Source: Pseudoips prasinana (taxonomy: Eukaryota > Arthropoda > Insecta > Lepidoptera > Nolidae). From it: DNA of 64,000 bases. The stretch covers positions 32,447,934 through 32,511,933 of the forward strand of contig OX621252.1 in NCBI GenBank assembly GCA_951640165.1. The letters run 5' to 3'. The position numbers and the translations under genes were made by a program. Below are positions 54,707 through 64,000 of this stretch, in pieces (positions within the stretch are counted from its first letter, which is position 1; each line of letters opens with the position of its first letter). The notes under the pieces were generated by a model that ran no database searches, was not told the origin of the DNA, and saw only the letters and a list, made by a program, of their open reading frames with translations.

Positions 54707-54847
54707 CTGAATGAATAACAAGTGGTTATTGAAAATACCAATATGTCAGTTAAATCTCTTAAAAATTGCCATCAAATACATTTTAAGATGTTTGAAACAT
54801 GGTTCAACTTAGCATGCTTAAAACACTAAAAGTAAATTTAAAAATTA

Positions 54848-56095
54848 TAATAATAATAATAATCTTTATTCACAGAATATAGGTTAAAAGTACAAGTTGT
54901 TACAGTGTTGGTATAGTGCACTATATTCTACCTTAAAATAAGGCATGCGAACAGTATTTTTATTTTTTACATTATCTTGAATAGTATTCAAGAATCACAT
55001 TATAACCACGCATTGCATTGCATTAAAATAACAATTCATTAAATTAAACAGTAAACAGTAAAATGTCAAAAGTAACAAAAATTATCAAAATTATGTCCAA
55101 AGTAGCAAAATAATGTCAAATAAGTATAATGAATAAAAAAAAATATAAGGTCAATGCATAGTGAAAGAGTCAAAAAATATTGTCAATTTTCATACTGCTA
55201 TAATAAATCAAAGAATTAAAATAATTAAAAATTATAATTTACCATTTAAATAGTCCACTACATTATAATAGCATTTATTGATCAACAAGGTCTTAAGCTC
55301 TTTCTTAAAAGTTGATAAGTCGTCCATGCATTTTAGATTTTTGGGCAGTTTATTAAATATTTTTGGAGCCATATGATATATGCTTTTATGCATCAGAGCT
55401 GTATTCGTTTTGAGCATACACAATCGGTGCACGTCTCTTTGAAGCCTATTGTTAGTGTCTGAAGCATTCTTAAAAAGATTTTGGTTTAATTTAACAAATT
55501 TAGATACTTCAAAAATGTAAAGGCATGGTAATGTTAAAATTTTATATTTGATGAATAATGGTTGACAACTCTCCATATATTTAAGTCCAAACATAGCTCT
55601 GATGCATCTTTTTTGTGCTTTAAAGATTTTCTCCTTGTCAGTGGAGTTTCCCCAAAAGATCACACCATACCGCAAGACTGATGCCACCATTCCATGGTAC
55701 GCCGTCAGCAAAGTGCTGGTATCGGATATTTTTGAAAGTTCATGAAGAGCATACACTGATTTATGAACTCTCATTGCTAGTTGTTCAATGTGAAGCTTCC
55801 ATGTTAATCTACTATCAAGTGTTAAACCCAGAAATTTGGTCGATTCGACAACGCTAAGTGACTGGTTTTTGTATTTAATGTTTATGTCTGGGGTCTTATT
55901 ACGTTGACTGAAATTTACCAACTTAGTTTTGCTTATGTTGGCTTTTAAATTGTTAGCGTCAAGCCACTCAACAATAGAAATTAGGGTATTATTTATATTC
56001 TGTTCATAGGCGCTTATATCGTTACAATTTATGGTTACCGTAGTGTCGTCTGCAAACTGTGTTATAGGGTAGCGTGTAACATTTGGCATTTATCT
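54848..56095 (-). mobile_element. 5'-truncated CR1/jockey-clade LINE
   Basis: A reverse transcriptase frame (56089-55232), a 3' UTR of about 380 bases, then 'aataaagatt' and a (TAA)n-type tail at 54848-54870 read on the minus strand. It lies in the gene's own orientation inside the intron before the FN3 C-terminal exon's upstream neighbour. Confidence 0.9.
55232..56089 (-). pseudogene. LINE reverse transcriptase, C-terminal half
   Basis: 285 open codons. FADD (residues 12-15) is the catalytic palm motif of the reverse transcriptase. KTKLVNF and FLGLTLDSRLTWKLHIEQL follow, then YGVIFWGNSTDKEKIFKAQK and IFNKLPKNLK near the end. Endonuclease and fingers are lost by 5' truncation; the first Met is incidental. 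It is the best-preserved LINE protein in the window and the model for the relics at 6260 and 12835. Confidence 0.9.
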
Positions 56096-56239
56096 ACAAA
56101 TAATAATCATTAAGTGCCATCCGTGGTAATGGTCCAAAGTCCAAACGAATCATTAACGTATTTGTCGAGCAACTTTAGATAAGATCACTCTCACAATTAA
56201 ATGTATTCAATTAATTCTTAAATATATAAATAGAATACC

Positions 56240-56304
56240 GGCCAAGTGCGAGGCGGACTCATACTGAAAGGGGTAGATTACAAACACAATATTTTACAGC
56301 AATT
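56240..56304. repeat. Left part of the 'ccggccaagtg' repeat
   Basis: 'ataccggccaagtgcgaggc'. It continues after the GC-rich insertion at about 56720 ('atcgaaaaatcacgtttctt'). Confidence 0.6.
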
Positions 56305-56700
56305 GTTAAGCTCGAGCAAACACCGGTGCTGGGACCTAATCCAAGCGCGAGAGAGTATGCGGCGCCCGGCTGGCTTCTCCCCGATTGGGCTCCGCCCCTA
56401 GGACCGCTGGCGTTTGGAGGGAGCAACGAGTGGAGTTCTTTTCCTCCGAGCGCCAGCGGTCCCGGGAATGGTAACCTGCTGTAGCTCAGGTAACACGCTT
56501 GTGCGTACTGGGGAGGGGTGGAGGCATTCAGGCCCCTCCCCTCCCCGGGTGAGTCTCGCGGACGCTCAGTGTCTAGCGGGGGTACTGGGGAGATCGTTCA
56601 CGAGTACCCAGAGCCCCCGCTACAGGAACTGTGAGGCTGGCTACCGTGGTGTTTTTAGTGGGTCGAGCCCCACACCACGTGCATGCTTTAGAGCATTTCC
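56305..56700. other. GC-rich, strongly structured insertion
   Basis: Much more GC-rich than its flanks. Contains 'ggaccgctggcg' (56401-56412) with its 12-base complement near 56450-56461, and the pair tagcgggg / ccccgcta within 56574-56622. No convincing protein frame; the open frame 56414-56740 is probably incidental. Perhaps a LINE 3' UTR. Confidence 0.5.
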
Positions 56701-57067
56701 ACCACGTAAAATAATCATCGAAAAATCACGTTTCTTGTGAGGTCCCTTTTATTTAATAAAATTTTAATTTACAGCGGCGGTACACATTTGATTTTCTTTG
56801 CTTTTTCAAATTTAGCTTTTATTTGATTATATATTACAGTTCATGAGATAATAGCCCACTGAGAGATAAGCGAACAAGCAGACGAACAGCGGTGTACTAA
56901 GCCTCCAATGTACGTAGTCTTACATCATCAATAATACTGGCTCCTACTAACTGAAAATGCAAATATTAAAGGTAAAGTTCCCAGACCAAGAATTTTTAAA
57001 ACAGCACGTCAAGAAGTTGAATTTTCATAAAATGTTTGTTAGGATAAAAATATAAAATTACTCTTAC

Positions 57068-57204
57068 CATCATTGAAGGCAGTTCTAACACCTCCATATA
57101 AAACACTTGAGGCAGTCCACCATCAAACCCCTCCAAGCATTGCACTATGAGAGTGTCCGCACTCTGGTTTGCCACGGAGCAGTTCTGCAGCGCTGTAGGG
57201 TTCC
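57068..57204 (-). CDS. Sidestep-family receptor, FN3 exon (N-terminal half)
   Basis: Acceptor 'gttccagcag' and donor 'gtaagagtaa'. Reads NPTALQNCSVANQSADTLIV, then QCLEGFDGGLPQVFYMEVLE. The N-C-S/T-V...N-Q-S/T...C-x-E-G-F-D-G-G-L-P-Q pattern is diagnostic of the FN3 domain of the Side family, adhesion proteins that act as ligands of Beat receptors in axon guidance. Its two cysteines may pair. Phase 2 completes in, 0 out. Confidence 0.93.
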
Positions 57205-57728
57205 CTGCTGGAACGTGACAACTTAAGAATGTTTCTAAACATGATCGTTACATTTTCGTAACGATCATATTCATTCATAACTTTAGTCGATAGCTTGAGT
57301 AAAGCTCCCAAAGCTTTGCTAATTCTGCAAATAATTTCTAAGTGATAAGAATGGCGAGATAAGTCTCCTTAGAATGTGTTAGAAAGATAATGATAAATTT
57401 AGTATAGAGAAATTTGCTCAATAGGTACACTATTGAGTAAATTTCTCTCACATTACCTCCATATAAAAAGCATTCGCTTCGCAAGTTAAATTTTAACCGT
57501 CAAAAATTAAATTGAAATATTACAACCTTGAAGTAGGTGTATTGTCTTTCATAATAGAGTTTAAGACAAAACAAAACATAAAAAAGAAAACTACATATAA
57601 TTTCCTGCTATACATGAAATCTAAAGATGTGAAGTTGATGCCAATAATTACGAATATATTATTTTCCCATTCTTATCGGCAACAAATGCATATGTATTTT
57701 AAAGTCAATTAAAAGTTGAAGTTGTTAC

Positions 57729-57868
57729 CTGCAGCTACCAATCTATACACACACGGCGTCTGTTGTCTCCCGACAGTGTTGGTGGCGTAACACAAGATAG
57801 TCCCGAAGTCCATATCCGTAGCCGGGGTGTACCGCAAGGTTGAGGTGTTGCCACGGGACGTGTACAAC
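57729..57868 (-). CDS. Sidestep-family receptor, end of last Ig domain
   Basis: Acceptor 'tgttaaccacag' and donor 'gtaacaac'. Reads LYTSRGNTSTLRYTPATDMD, then FGTILCYATNTVGRQQTPCV and YRLVAA. The D-x-G-x-x-x-C-Y-A-T-N run is the F strand of an Ig domain with its conserved cysteine; the following PCVYRL is typical of Side proteins. Earlier Ig exons were not found before 64 kb. Confidence 0.92.
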
Positions 57869-58239
57869 CTGTGGTTAACAAATAAAATTAACAAATTTTG
57901 GTTATGTCATGACTTTTATAAATGGGAATGGATTCCGAGTATTACGTCTGGCAATATTTTTCCTCGCTTTTATAATCAATGAACGGACAATAACAACGGC
58001 GACGGGGTTCCGTTTTGTAGTGATTTGCGTTTGTACGGAACTGATAAAATTGGTTTTACCGCGAATACAAATATCCATTCTATAGCAATCGATTGGGTGT
58101 CTATTACCGTTTACGATTGCGTATCGCCGGTATTTAGTCATAGGCGTTTGAGTTTCTTGAGTTTTTATTGAACGCGCACATAAGACGCTTGAAAATAAAC
58201 CTTTGTAATTTATACCTAAGGGTTAATGCTCATTGCTAC

Positions 58240-58500
58240 ATGCTTTCACCGTTCCGTAAGTGATCGGCGTTGTTAAACAACTATGCTCGCGGTCAGTCTA
58301 TAGATGGGTGAGTTAATTTCTCTCTAAGTGGTCTCTAAGTTTCTCTCTAATCTCTAAAATGGTTTAATTTCTGAGCATCTCCGTGGTTCGGAGGGAACCT
58401 TAAGCTTTCGGTCCCGGTTGTAGCCATTAGACAATCGTTAAGCCATTTCAGATACCTACTGGGTGACTTGAGCAACTCGTCCCTCGAGTAACCACTGCCC
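58240..58500 (-). repeat. Interspersed repeat, family H
   Basis: Reverse copy: 'cgtaagtgatcggcgttgtt' to 'taaccactgcccatacgata'. A short internal duplication of 'tctctctaa' is seen near 58320-58350. Confidence 0.75.
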
Positions 58501-58839
58501 ATACGATAAGTAAGTAATTACCTAAGGGTAAATAAGCATATATCTTATATATCATATTCTAGAATGGTTCTTGGCTATAATGGAATCTTGGCTATAATAT
58601 CTTTGAGTATACAACAAGGAAAACGTCTCGCTGGTCCAGTAAATGTTAATAAATTTTAGGTTATAATATCAGCAAAACACAATATCATTGTTGTTTTAGG
58701 GGAAAGACCTCTCAGCAGTTCATTTCACGACAATCAAGAAACCTAAGAGGGTATCCACAAATAGCTCAGCAAAAGGTGTGTCGTTGACGAATACGTCAAC
58801 TTTATTCATGCTATAAAATGCTTCAAATGCGCGTGAATT

Positions 58840-59090
58840 GTAATACTGCATACATATTAGTGACTTGCCATGGATGGTTTAAAAGGCGATTTAGGGATCC
58901 ATCAGGTAGTCGAACAGCAGCGTCACCTGTGTACCGACTACCATATGACTGCATTCGCCAAGCGCGCCAAGTCAAGCCAAGCGCGGTGACTGCGGCAAAC
59001 ACCTCGAATTGTGCCGTCCACTTTTATCTCTCCTGTGGGTCCACAAATAGTTGTCCACCGCGCTCCTACCCTTAACTATTACGCAACTTC
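58840..59090 (-). other. Unrecognised open stretch, moderately GC-rich
   Basis: One minus-strand frame stays open for about 65 codons (including TAQFEVFAAVTALGLTWRAW and LPDGSLNRLLNHPW). There is no clear splice pair and no domain I know. Could be a piece of a retroelement. Confidence 0.3.
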
Positions 59091-59264
59091 ATTCAAAAGT
59101 GCTGATAGTTATCGTAGTCTAAATCCTGTCACAAAAGCGTGCAGTGCCCGAGGTCAAATCTATATTGTCACTGAGAGCTGCAATATCCGAGTTCATCAAA
59201 TATGTAAATAACTGCCTAACGCAAAACCTTACTTTAGATTCAGTATAATATGTAAAATCAAATC

Positions 59265-59610
59265 AAAAATCATTTATTCCCTAAAAAATTTACATTTATG
59301 TAGAATTGGCAATTTTTTTACCCTACCGTGCAGTGCAGTTTCTCAGTAGCTGCCACATCGGCAGCTACTGAGAAAATACTGCACTGCCAGAAAACTCAGT
59401 AGGAATCCTTTATAAAATAAAATATACTTAAGATTAATTACAATTATGTGTGTTGACTTAGAACAAGTTAATCCCAAGCACTACTGTCACTTAAATAATT
59501 ATAATCAGAGTTTTTGTAATATGCACAATTTGGCTTAAATAATTATTTTAAACTTATTCGTAGACAATTCTCTAATATCATTGGGAAGTTTGTTATAGAA
59601 TCTTATACAT
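59265..59610 (-). mobile_element. CR1/jockey-like LINE 3' end with inverted duplication
   Basis: Same family as 39205-39555. At 59335-59382 the 'tttctcagtagctgcc' block is followed by its own complement, a palindrome not present in the other copies. Confidence 0.75.
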
Positions 59611-59639
59611 TGCCCCATAAAGAGTTACTTACTACTACT

Positions 59640-59885
59640 TATTTATGATCGGCGATGTGATTCGTTTCTCTCACAGTGCGTAAGTGATTGGTGAGGTTAA
59701 GCACTTAGGCCCCGCGGTCAGTCTATAGAAGGATCACCGCCAAAGTGGTATAATTTCTGAGCATTTCCGTGCTTCGGAGGGCACGTTAAGCTATCGGTGC
59801 CGGGTGTAAATTTCAGATTTTAAGCCATATCAGACGCCTCCTGGGCAGCTTGAATAACTTTAACACTAATTTAACCCCTAGGCAG
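59640..59885 (-). repeat. Interspersed repeat, family H
   Basis: Reverse copy with 'gtaagtgattggtgaggtta' and 'ccgccaaagtggtataattt'. A short further piece lies at 60025-60060. Confidence 0.75.
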
Positions 59886-60554
59886 TGACTGGGCACAATA
59901 AAGATAAACAAGAACAACTATTTTTTAACAATGAGTAGTATCTTTTACGGTCATAATATAAATATAAATAACATTTATCACATTTATATCGAACTTTGTA
60001 TAAGGCGCAATACAGCGCAAATAACGCTCAGAAATTAAAGCACTTTGGCGGTCACCCATCTTGTTGAAGCAACTGGGCCATATTATGCTTTTTGAGGACT
60101 TGGTAGTATAAATACTGGTAAGCTATTCCTAAAGCAATAACATCCTATGCTTTAACTCTATTGAGTAACCGTATCCAAAACCTTAATGATTTTAGAAATA
60201 ATTTGGCTAAATTCTCCAAGTGTTTTGAGGAACAGTTAACAAACACTGAACAGTGTGAACCAGCTAACAAGAAAAAATATATTTTCATTTGAGCTGAGTT
60301 TAAAAAAGTGCACGTTATTAGTTCGTCGATTAAAATTCAGTAAATGAATTTTACTACTGAATTTTAGCCGATGTAAAATTAATATGGACCTTTTTTTTTC
60401 CTTTCATTTAATGCCAATAATCTTGTGCTTAATGATAAGAAAACTAAAGTCATAAAATTCTACACCGAATGTGAAACAGGCGACAACCAATGTACAACTT
60501 AATGGAGCTAGGTTGGACCCTGTTGAATCAACTGCTTGGGATTGAGTTGTTCTG

Positions 60555-60720
60555 AGTCAACACACATGATTGTAATAAATCTTAAGTAAGTATATTTTAT
60601 TTTAAAAAAGGATTCCTACTGAGTTTTCTGGCCGTGTATCTCAGTAGCTGCCACGTCATGCACTGCGCGGTAGGGTCAAAAAATATGACGATTCCATATA
60701 AATGTAAAATTTTTGACTTT
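60555..60720 (+). mobile_element. CR1/jockey-like LINE 3' UTR
   Basis: 'tgagtcaacacacatgattg' to 'tttttgactttgac'. 5'-truncated. Confidence 0.75.
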
Positions 60721-61109
60721 GACCTCAGAATTTGTATTTCCGTTATAATTTCTATTTTCAAATCTGAAATTTCGAGGTTTTAATCCACAAAATGAATTAG
60801 TTTGCGATATGCTGTCATTTACACCCAGTATTTGTGACCACATTTTAAAACCTATGGATTGTGCTTTGTGGATGGAAACAAAGGAGTTATGCAAAATCGG
60901 TCAGTGACAGGCTAAAACTATTCTGATTTATTTGTATAATTTTAAATGTAATAAATAAGGTTTCGTAAATTTTCTTTAAAATTAATATTTTATTTGTAAT
61001 CATTTAATTTAATCGTGATTGTTGTACCATAACTGGAGGAATACGCTTTCTTTTGCCATCCCATCTGTCATCCCATAGCCGCCGTCCATATCGGTAAAGT
61101 GTTTATCTT

Positions 61110-61315
61110 TGACTGCAAGTGTGGCCCAGCGGCTAAAGCAGTCGCCTCGCCGCTTCGTGTCACAGGTTCGAGTCCCGCGCCGGACAACAATTTGTGTGAC
61201 CCATAAATAGTTATTCTGAGTCTGAATGTAATTCGTCTCCGTCTATTATATGTTTGTAAGTACCCCGCGACACAGGGATTATATTCCCTAGTGCGGGAGT
61301 TGTCTTTTAAAAAGA
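61110..61315 (+). repeat. tRNA-derived SINE, family A
   Basis: Head 'gactgcaagtgtggcccagc', B-box 'ggttcgagtcc', full body, then 'ttttaaaaagaaaaaa' tail. Confidence 0.88.
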
Positions 61316-61396
61316 AAAAAGAACTTAGGTATATTTATATTATAATTAGCGATGGTTTTGTATGATTAAGATGTGTGCACAATTGGCTACGAGTGC

Positions 61397-61428
61397 CTCT
61401 ATTAAACGTTCGTTTAATAGAGGCGTTG
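61397..61428. repeat. Short perfect palindrome
   Basis: 14-base arms 'gcctctattaaacg' and complement. It sits where the family H repeat begins. Confidence 0.8.
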
Positions 61429-61620
61429 CACTCACCGATCTGTAAGGGATCGGCGAGGGAAAGCTCTAACACATGTGGCAAATCCCTAGATGGATGCCTG
61501 TTAAAGTGGGTTATATTCTGAGCGTCTCCGTGCTTGTTTTGATTAGACTACAGTCGATATCCCATGGCAGGAGCCTACTGGGCGACTTGAATAGCTCTGA
61601 CACCAGGGCACACACACACT
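61425..61620 (-). repeat. Interspersed repeat, family H
   Basis: Reverse copy: 'tgtaagggatcggcgaggg' to 'agctctgacaccagggc'. Confidence 0.65.
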
Positions 61621-62174
61621 TATCACTGCACATTAAATAAAGAAGAAAGAAGAACATACGTTTTATAGAACTTATCAAATTTTAAACAAAGAGTCCAAAT
61701 TTAAACGGAATATATGCAGCGAGTAAATTCTCTTATGGCAATTTTTCGGCCTATGTAGGTTACATTCGTTCGCCTGCAAATTTTGACATTTCCGATGCGA
61801 TATCACAGGGAAATTCTGGTATAGTAGGACTCCTGACTAACAGGCGTTGGAAAGGTTTAATAATTCCCAATGTTCATTGATATTGTTTATGTACCTCCGA
61901 GATTTTAGCTTTATGTAAACAATGTTAATCCGTTAATTAAGCAAAACTTCACTGGAATTCATTTTAATGATTAATTTATTTACGAGGAAATGTTTCCGAG
62001 AAGCCAGTTGAATGAGGTTTAACTTTAGTAAATGTATACTGGAATTTATACAGTGTTTTAGGAAATTATTGTCAATCATCATTCTATGAAATCTATACTA
62101 CTGACTTTAATTCTCTAATCCTCTCTAGAAAAGATAACGCCCGCATTAGGGAATATAGTCCATAGTAGTAGTAG

Positions 62175-62285
62175 TAGAACAACTATTTGTGGGTCACAAA
62201 AATGGTTGTCCGGCGCGGGACTCGAGCCCGCGACACGAAGCGGCGAGGCGACTGTCTTAGCCGCTGCGCCACATGTGCAGTCAGA
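62175..62285 (-). repeat. tRNA-derived SINE, family A, head only
   Basis: 'gaacaactatttgtgggtca' to the head complement 'ccacatgtgcagtc'. The 3' body is missing. Confidence 0.75.
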
Positions 62286-62329
62286 CTTAAAACGAATTAA
62301 TATATGTATTAAGGTTAGAAATATATAAG

Positions 62330-62445
62330 TATGAGTTTTCTGGCAGTGTTTCTCAGTAGCTGCCACGTCATGCACTGCACGGTAGGGTAAACAAAATATG
62401 ACGATTCCTCACAAATGTCATATTTTAACGGAATAAATGACTTTT
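62330..62445 (+). mobile_element. CR1/jockey-like LINE 3' UTR scrap
   Basis: 'gagttttctggcagtgtttc', 'gtcatgcactgcacggtagg'. 5'-truncated. Confidence 0.65.
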
Positions 62446-62449
62446 TGTT

Positions 62450-62745
62450 TTTCGAAGTTATACTTCTTTTGGCGCGATGGAGAAAAATGATGAGAGTGAA
62501 TTTTTACGATGCGCGCGCACACCGACACCTAAATTTAACAGCATGAAGTTAGTTCTAGGTGGTATGAAAATTGATAACTATGTTCAAGTTGTATATTCTA
62601 GTATTTTTATTTAAATAAAATCTTTTTGATTAATTTTAATATGTATCGTTAATCACTACGGCATTTTAGTTATTTTTTTCCATACGCCAAAGAAGTATAA
62701 CTTCTAACGCGTGTACATAAGTACACACAGAATTTTTTTATTTTA
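62450..62745 (-). mobile_element. MITE-like element, source of the 27-28 kb satellite
   Basis: Both ends carry the small palindrome family gaagttatacttc / gaagtataacttc with 'tttggcg' beside it. Its core contains, once, the satellite sequence ('ggtggtatgaaaattgataa', 'gaatttttacgatgcgcgcg') in the reverse orientation to 27390-28709. Confidence 0.75.
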
Positions 62746-62749
62746 TTTT

Positions 62750-63395
62750 ATGTCAGACCAGTCTGTCTGACATACAGTCTGTAGTGTCTGGTTACCGAGT
62801 ACAGGTTCTGCTTAATTTGGGATCAGATGGCATTGTGTTAATGTCATCTGATCAGAACCAGACAACTAGTTGTCATCAAAGTTGTCCCAAGATATTTGTT
62901 TGTTTATTTTTATAATAGAAGTGTAAATTCTTATAATTACAAAGTTCAAAGGCTTATACTAATTAATTACAAGGCTTTACTTCAACTTATAATTCTTCTT
63001 AATTTAAGGGATCTTAGAACCAATTAAAGTTAGAAGTCGCGTTAAAATGCCATCTAATTCTCTGACTCCACTTTGACTTTGTGTTTATTGCTAAACTTTA
63101 GCTAACAAAATGATTTCTAAGTAAAATTATCATTAAAAGTTTATTAATTTCTACTGTTCACCCAATTATAGTTTGGTTGTGTTCACTATTGATTATCTTA
63201 ATAAAAATTATTGAGCACTTAGGTACTAACATACACTTGTACTTGTAAAGCACACAATGCACTTCATAAATATCTTTCTTTAGTCTTTTTGGAACTCACA
63301 ATTTTGATAAATTTTAACTAAATAACAAATTACGTAACTTACTTAAGCTGTTTTGAAATTTGTACTATTACATTACAAATTAAAAATTTAAGACT
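62750..63395. other. No gene seen
   Basis: AT-rich. 62755-62880 contains short 'cagacc..gtctg' inverted bits and a family B SINE tail ('ggttctgcttaatttgggat'). Confidence 0.4.
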
Positions 63396-63399
63396 CCGA

Positions 63400-63865
63400 G
63401 CAATTGGCGAACGCAGAAGGTTCTCAACCAGCTTTTCTTAAGCAACAAATACCTAAGGTCACCCGTATGGGGTTTGGACTATTAACTCAGGGGGCCGTTG
63501 AAGTAAAATACGGAATTCTTAAAGAGGGTATGATCACTGGCATGGACTACAGGCATATTATAATAGATCAGGGGTTAAGGGGCCAACGCGATCCTCGCCG
63601 GCGAGGATTTCTTTTTGAAGTGAAACTTCTTTCCACACGCTTGACGTTGGGAGTAAGTTGGTGAATGCGTGATGAGAACGTTATGTAATAATGATCGGGC
63701 GAGGCGATCGGAAATTGAGAGGGAGATATAAATTACTGCATATAGAAAACGAGAGAGAGTTTCGTTAATAACTGAAGGGGCAAGAGAGGAAGGTACGAAG
63801 ACACATTTGCTTTCTCTCTTTCTCTCATAGCTAGATATGTCAAAAGTTTTACTTCAGTAGGGTGG
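63400..63865 (+). repeat. Unassigned repeat with gaagtgaaacttc end motif
   Basis: 'cgcgatcctcgccggcgagg', 'tttgaagtgaaacttctttc' near 63613 and 'aaagttttacttcagtaggg' near 63843. The small palindrome resembles the gaagttatacttc ends of the 62450 element. The frame 63404-63664 has no domain. Confidence 0.45.
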
Positions 63866-63904
63866 TTTAAACTCGGTTTTCTTTTTCATACTATTCATAA
63901 TTAT

Positions 63905-63962
63905 GAATCATTTAACTTAATATAATAATAATAATAAGTTTAATAATAATAATAATAATAAG
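63905..63962. repeat. ATA/TAA microsatellite
   Basis: Two runs of (ATA)n separated by 'agttt'. Confidence 0.85.
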
Positions 63963-64000
63963 TTTATTTTACATTTAGAAATACATACAAATTCTCTTAT

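Noticed and set aside
56414..56740. 108-codon plus-strand frame
   Set aside because: Open because of high GC. Low-complexity composition and structured-RNA features suggest non-coding DNA.
62450..62745. loxP-like recombination site
   Set aside because: The GAAGTTAT resemblance covers only 8 bases and the spacer does not fit. Probably coincidence.
63404..63664. Host protein gene (86 codons)
   Set aside because: No domain or splice-site support, and it lies in a repeat-like segment with palindromic motifs.

Overview
The window is a TE-dense, AT-rich stretch of animal nuclear DNA that looks lepidopteran (moth or butterfly). The reasons are several tRNA-derived SINE families, CR1/jockey-, R1- and RTE-type LINE 3' ends, TA-target MITEs of types common in Lepidoptera, and one long-intron insect gene. 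Nothing here looks bacterial or viral apart from retroelements. The species cannot be named from the sequence.

The only host gene I can build lies on the minus strand and spans most of the window. Seven exons join in one continuous frame across canonical GT-AG borders: 57868-57729 (end of an Ig domain), 57204-57068 and 54706-54544 (FN3 domain), 43160-43010 (membrane segment), 35024-34864 and 31782-31682 (cytoplasmic tail), and 9730-9638 (last coding exon, ending ...RESCI-stop). An AATAAA poly(A) signal follows at 9463-9458. The product is the C-terminal 314 residues of a sidestep (Side)-family immunoglobulin-superfamily adhesion receptor. The 5' exons are not visible and probably lie beyond 64 kb.

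The introns are filled with mobile DNA. The last intron (9731-31681) holds a nearly new Ty3/Gypsy element (17814-22815; LTRs differing at 1 of 227 bases, TATA target duplication, tRNA-Pro-type primer site, gag and pol with a -1 frameshift inside the protease). It also holds a Tc1/mariner-type foldback element (24957-26641; 601-bp arms around a DD41D transposase tail), a 67-bp palindromic satellite split by a 662-bp solo LTR (27671-28332), and a four-copy 73-bp minisatellite (30832-31123). The 35-43 kb intron holds a 132-bp tandem repeat, and the 43-54 kb intron a 610-bp triplication. Degenerate LINE fragments occur throughout.

Region by region: 0-9 kb, SINEs, LINE relics and MITEs; 9.4-9.7 kb, gene end; 9.8-17.8 kb, MITEs, palindromes and LINE fragments; 17.8-22.8 kb, Gypsy element; 23-31 kb, LINE relics, foldback element, satellite and minisatellite; 31.7-57.9 kb, remaining gene exons separated by repeats; 58-64 kb, repeats, with no exon recognised.
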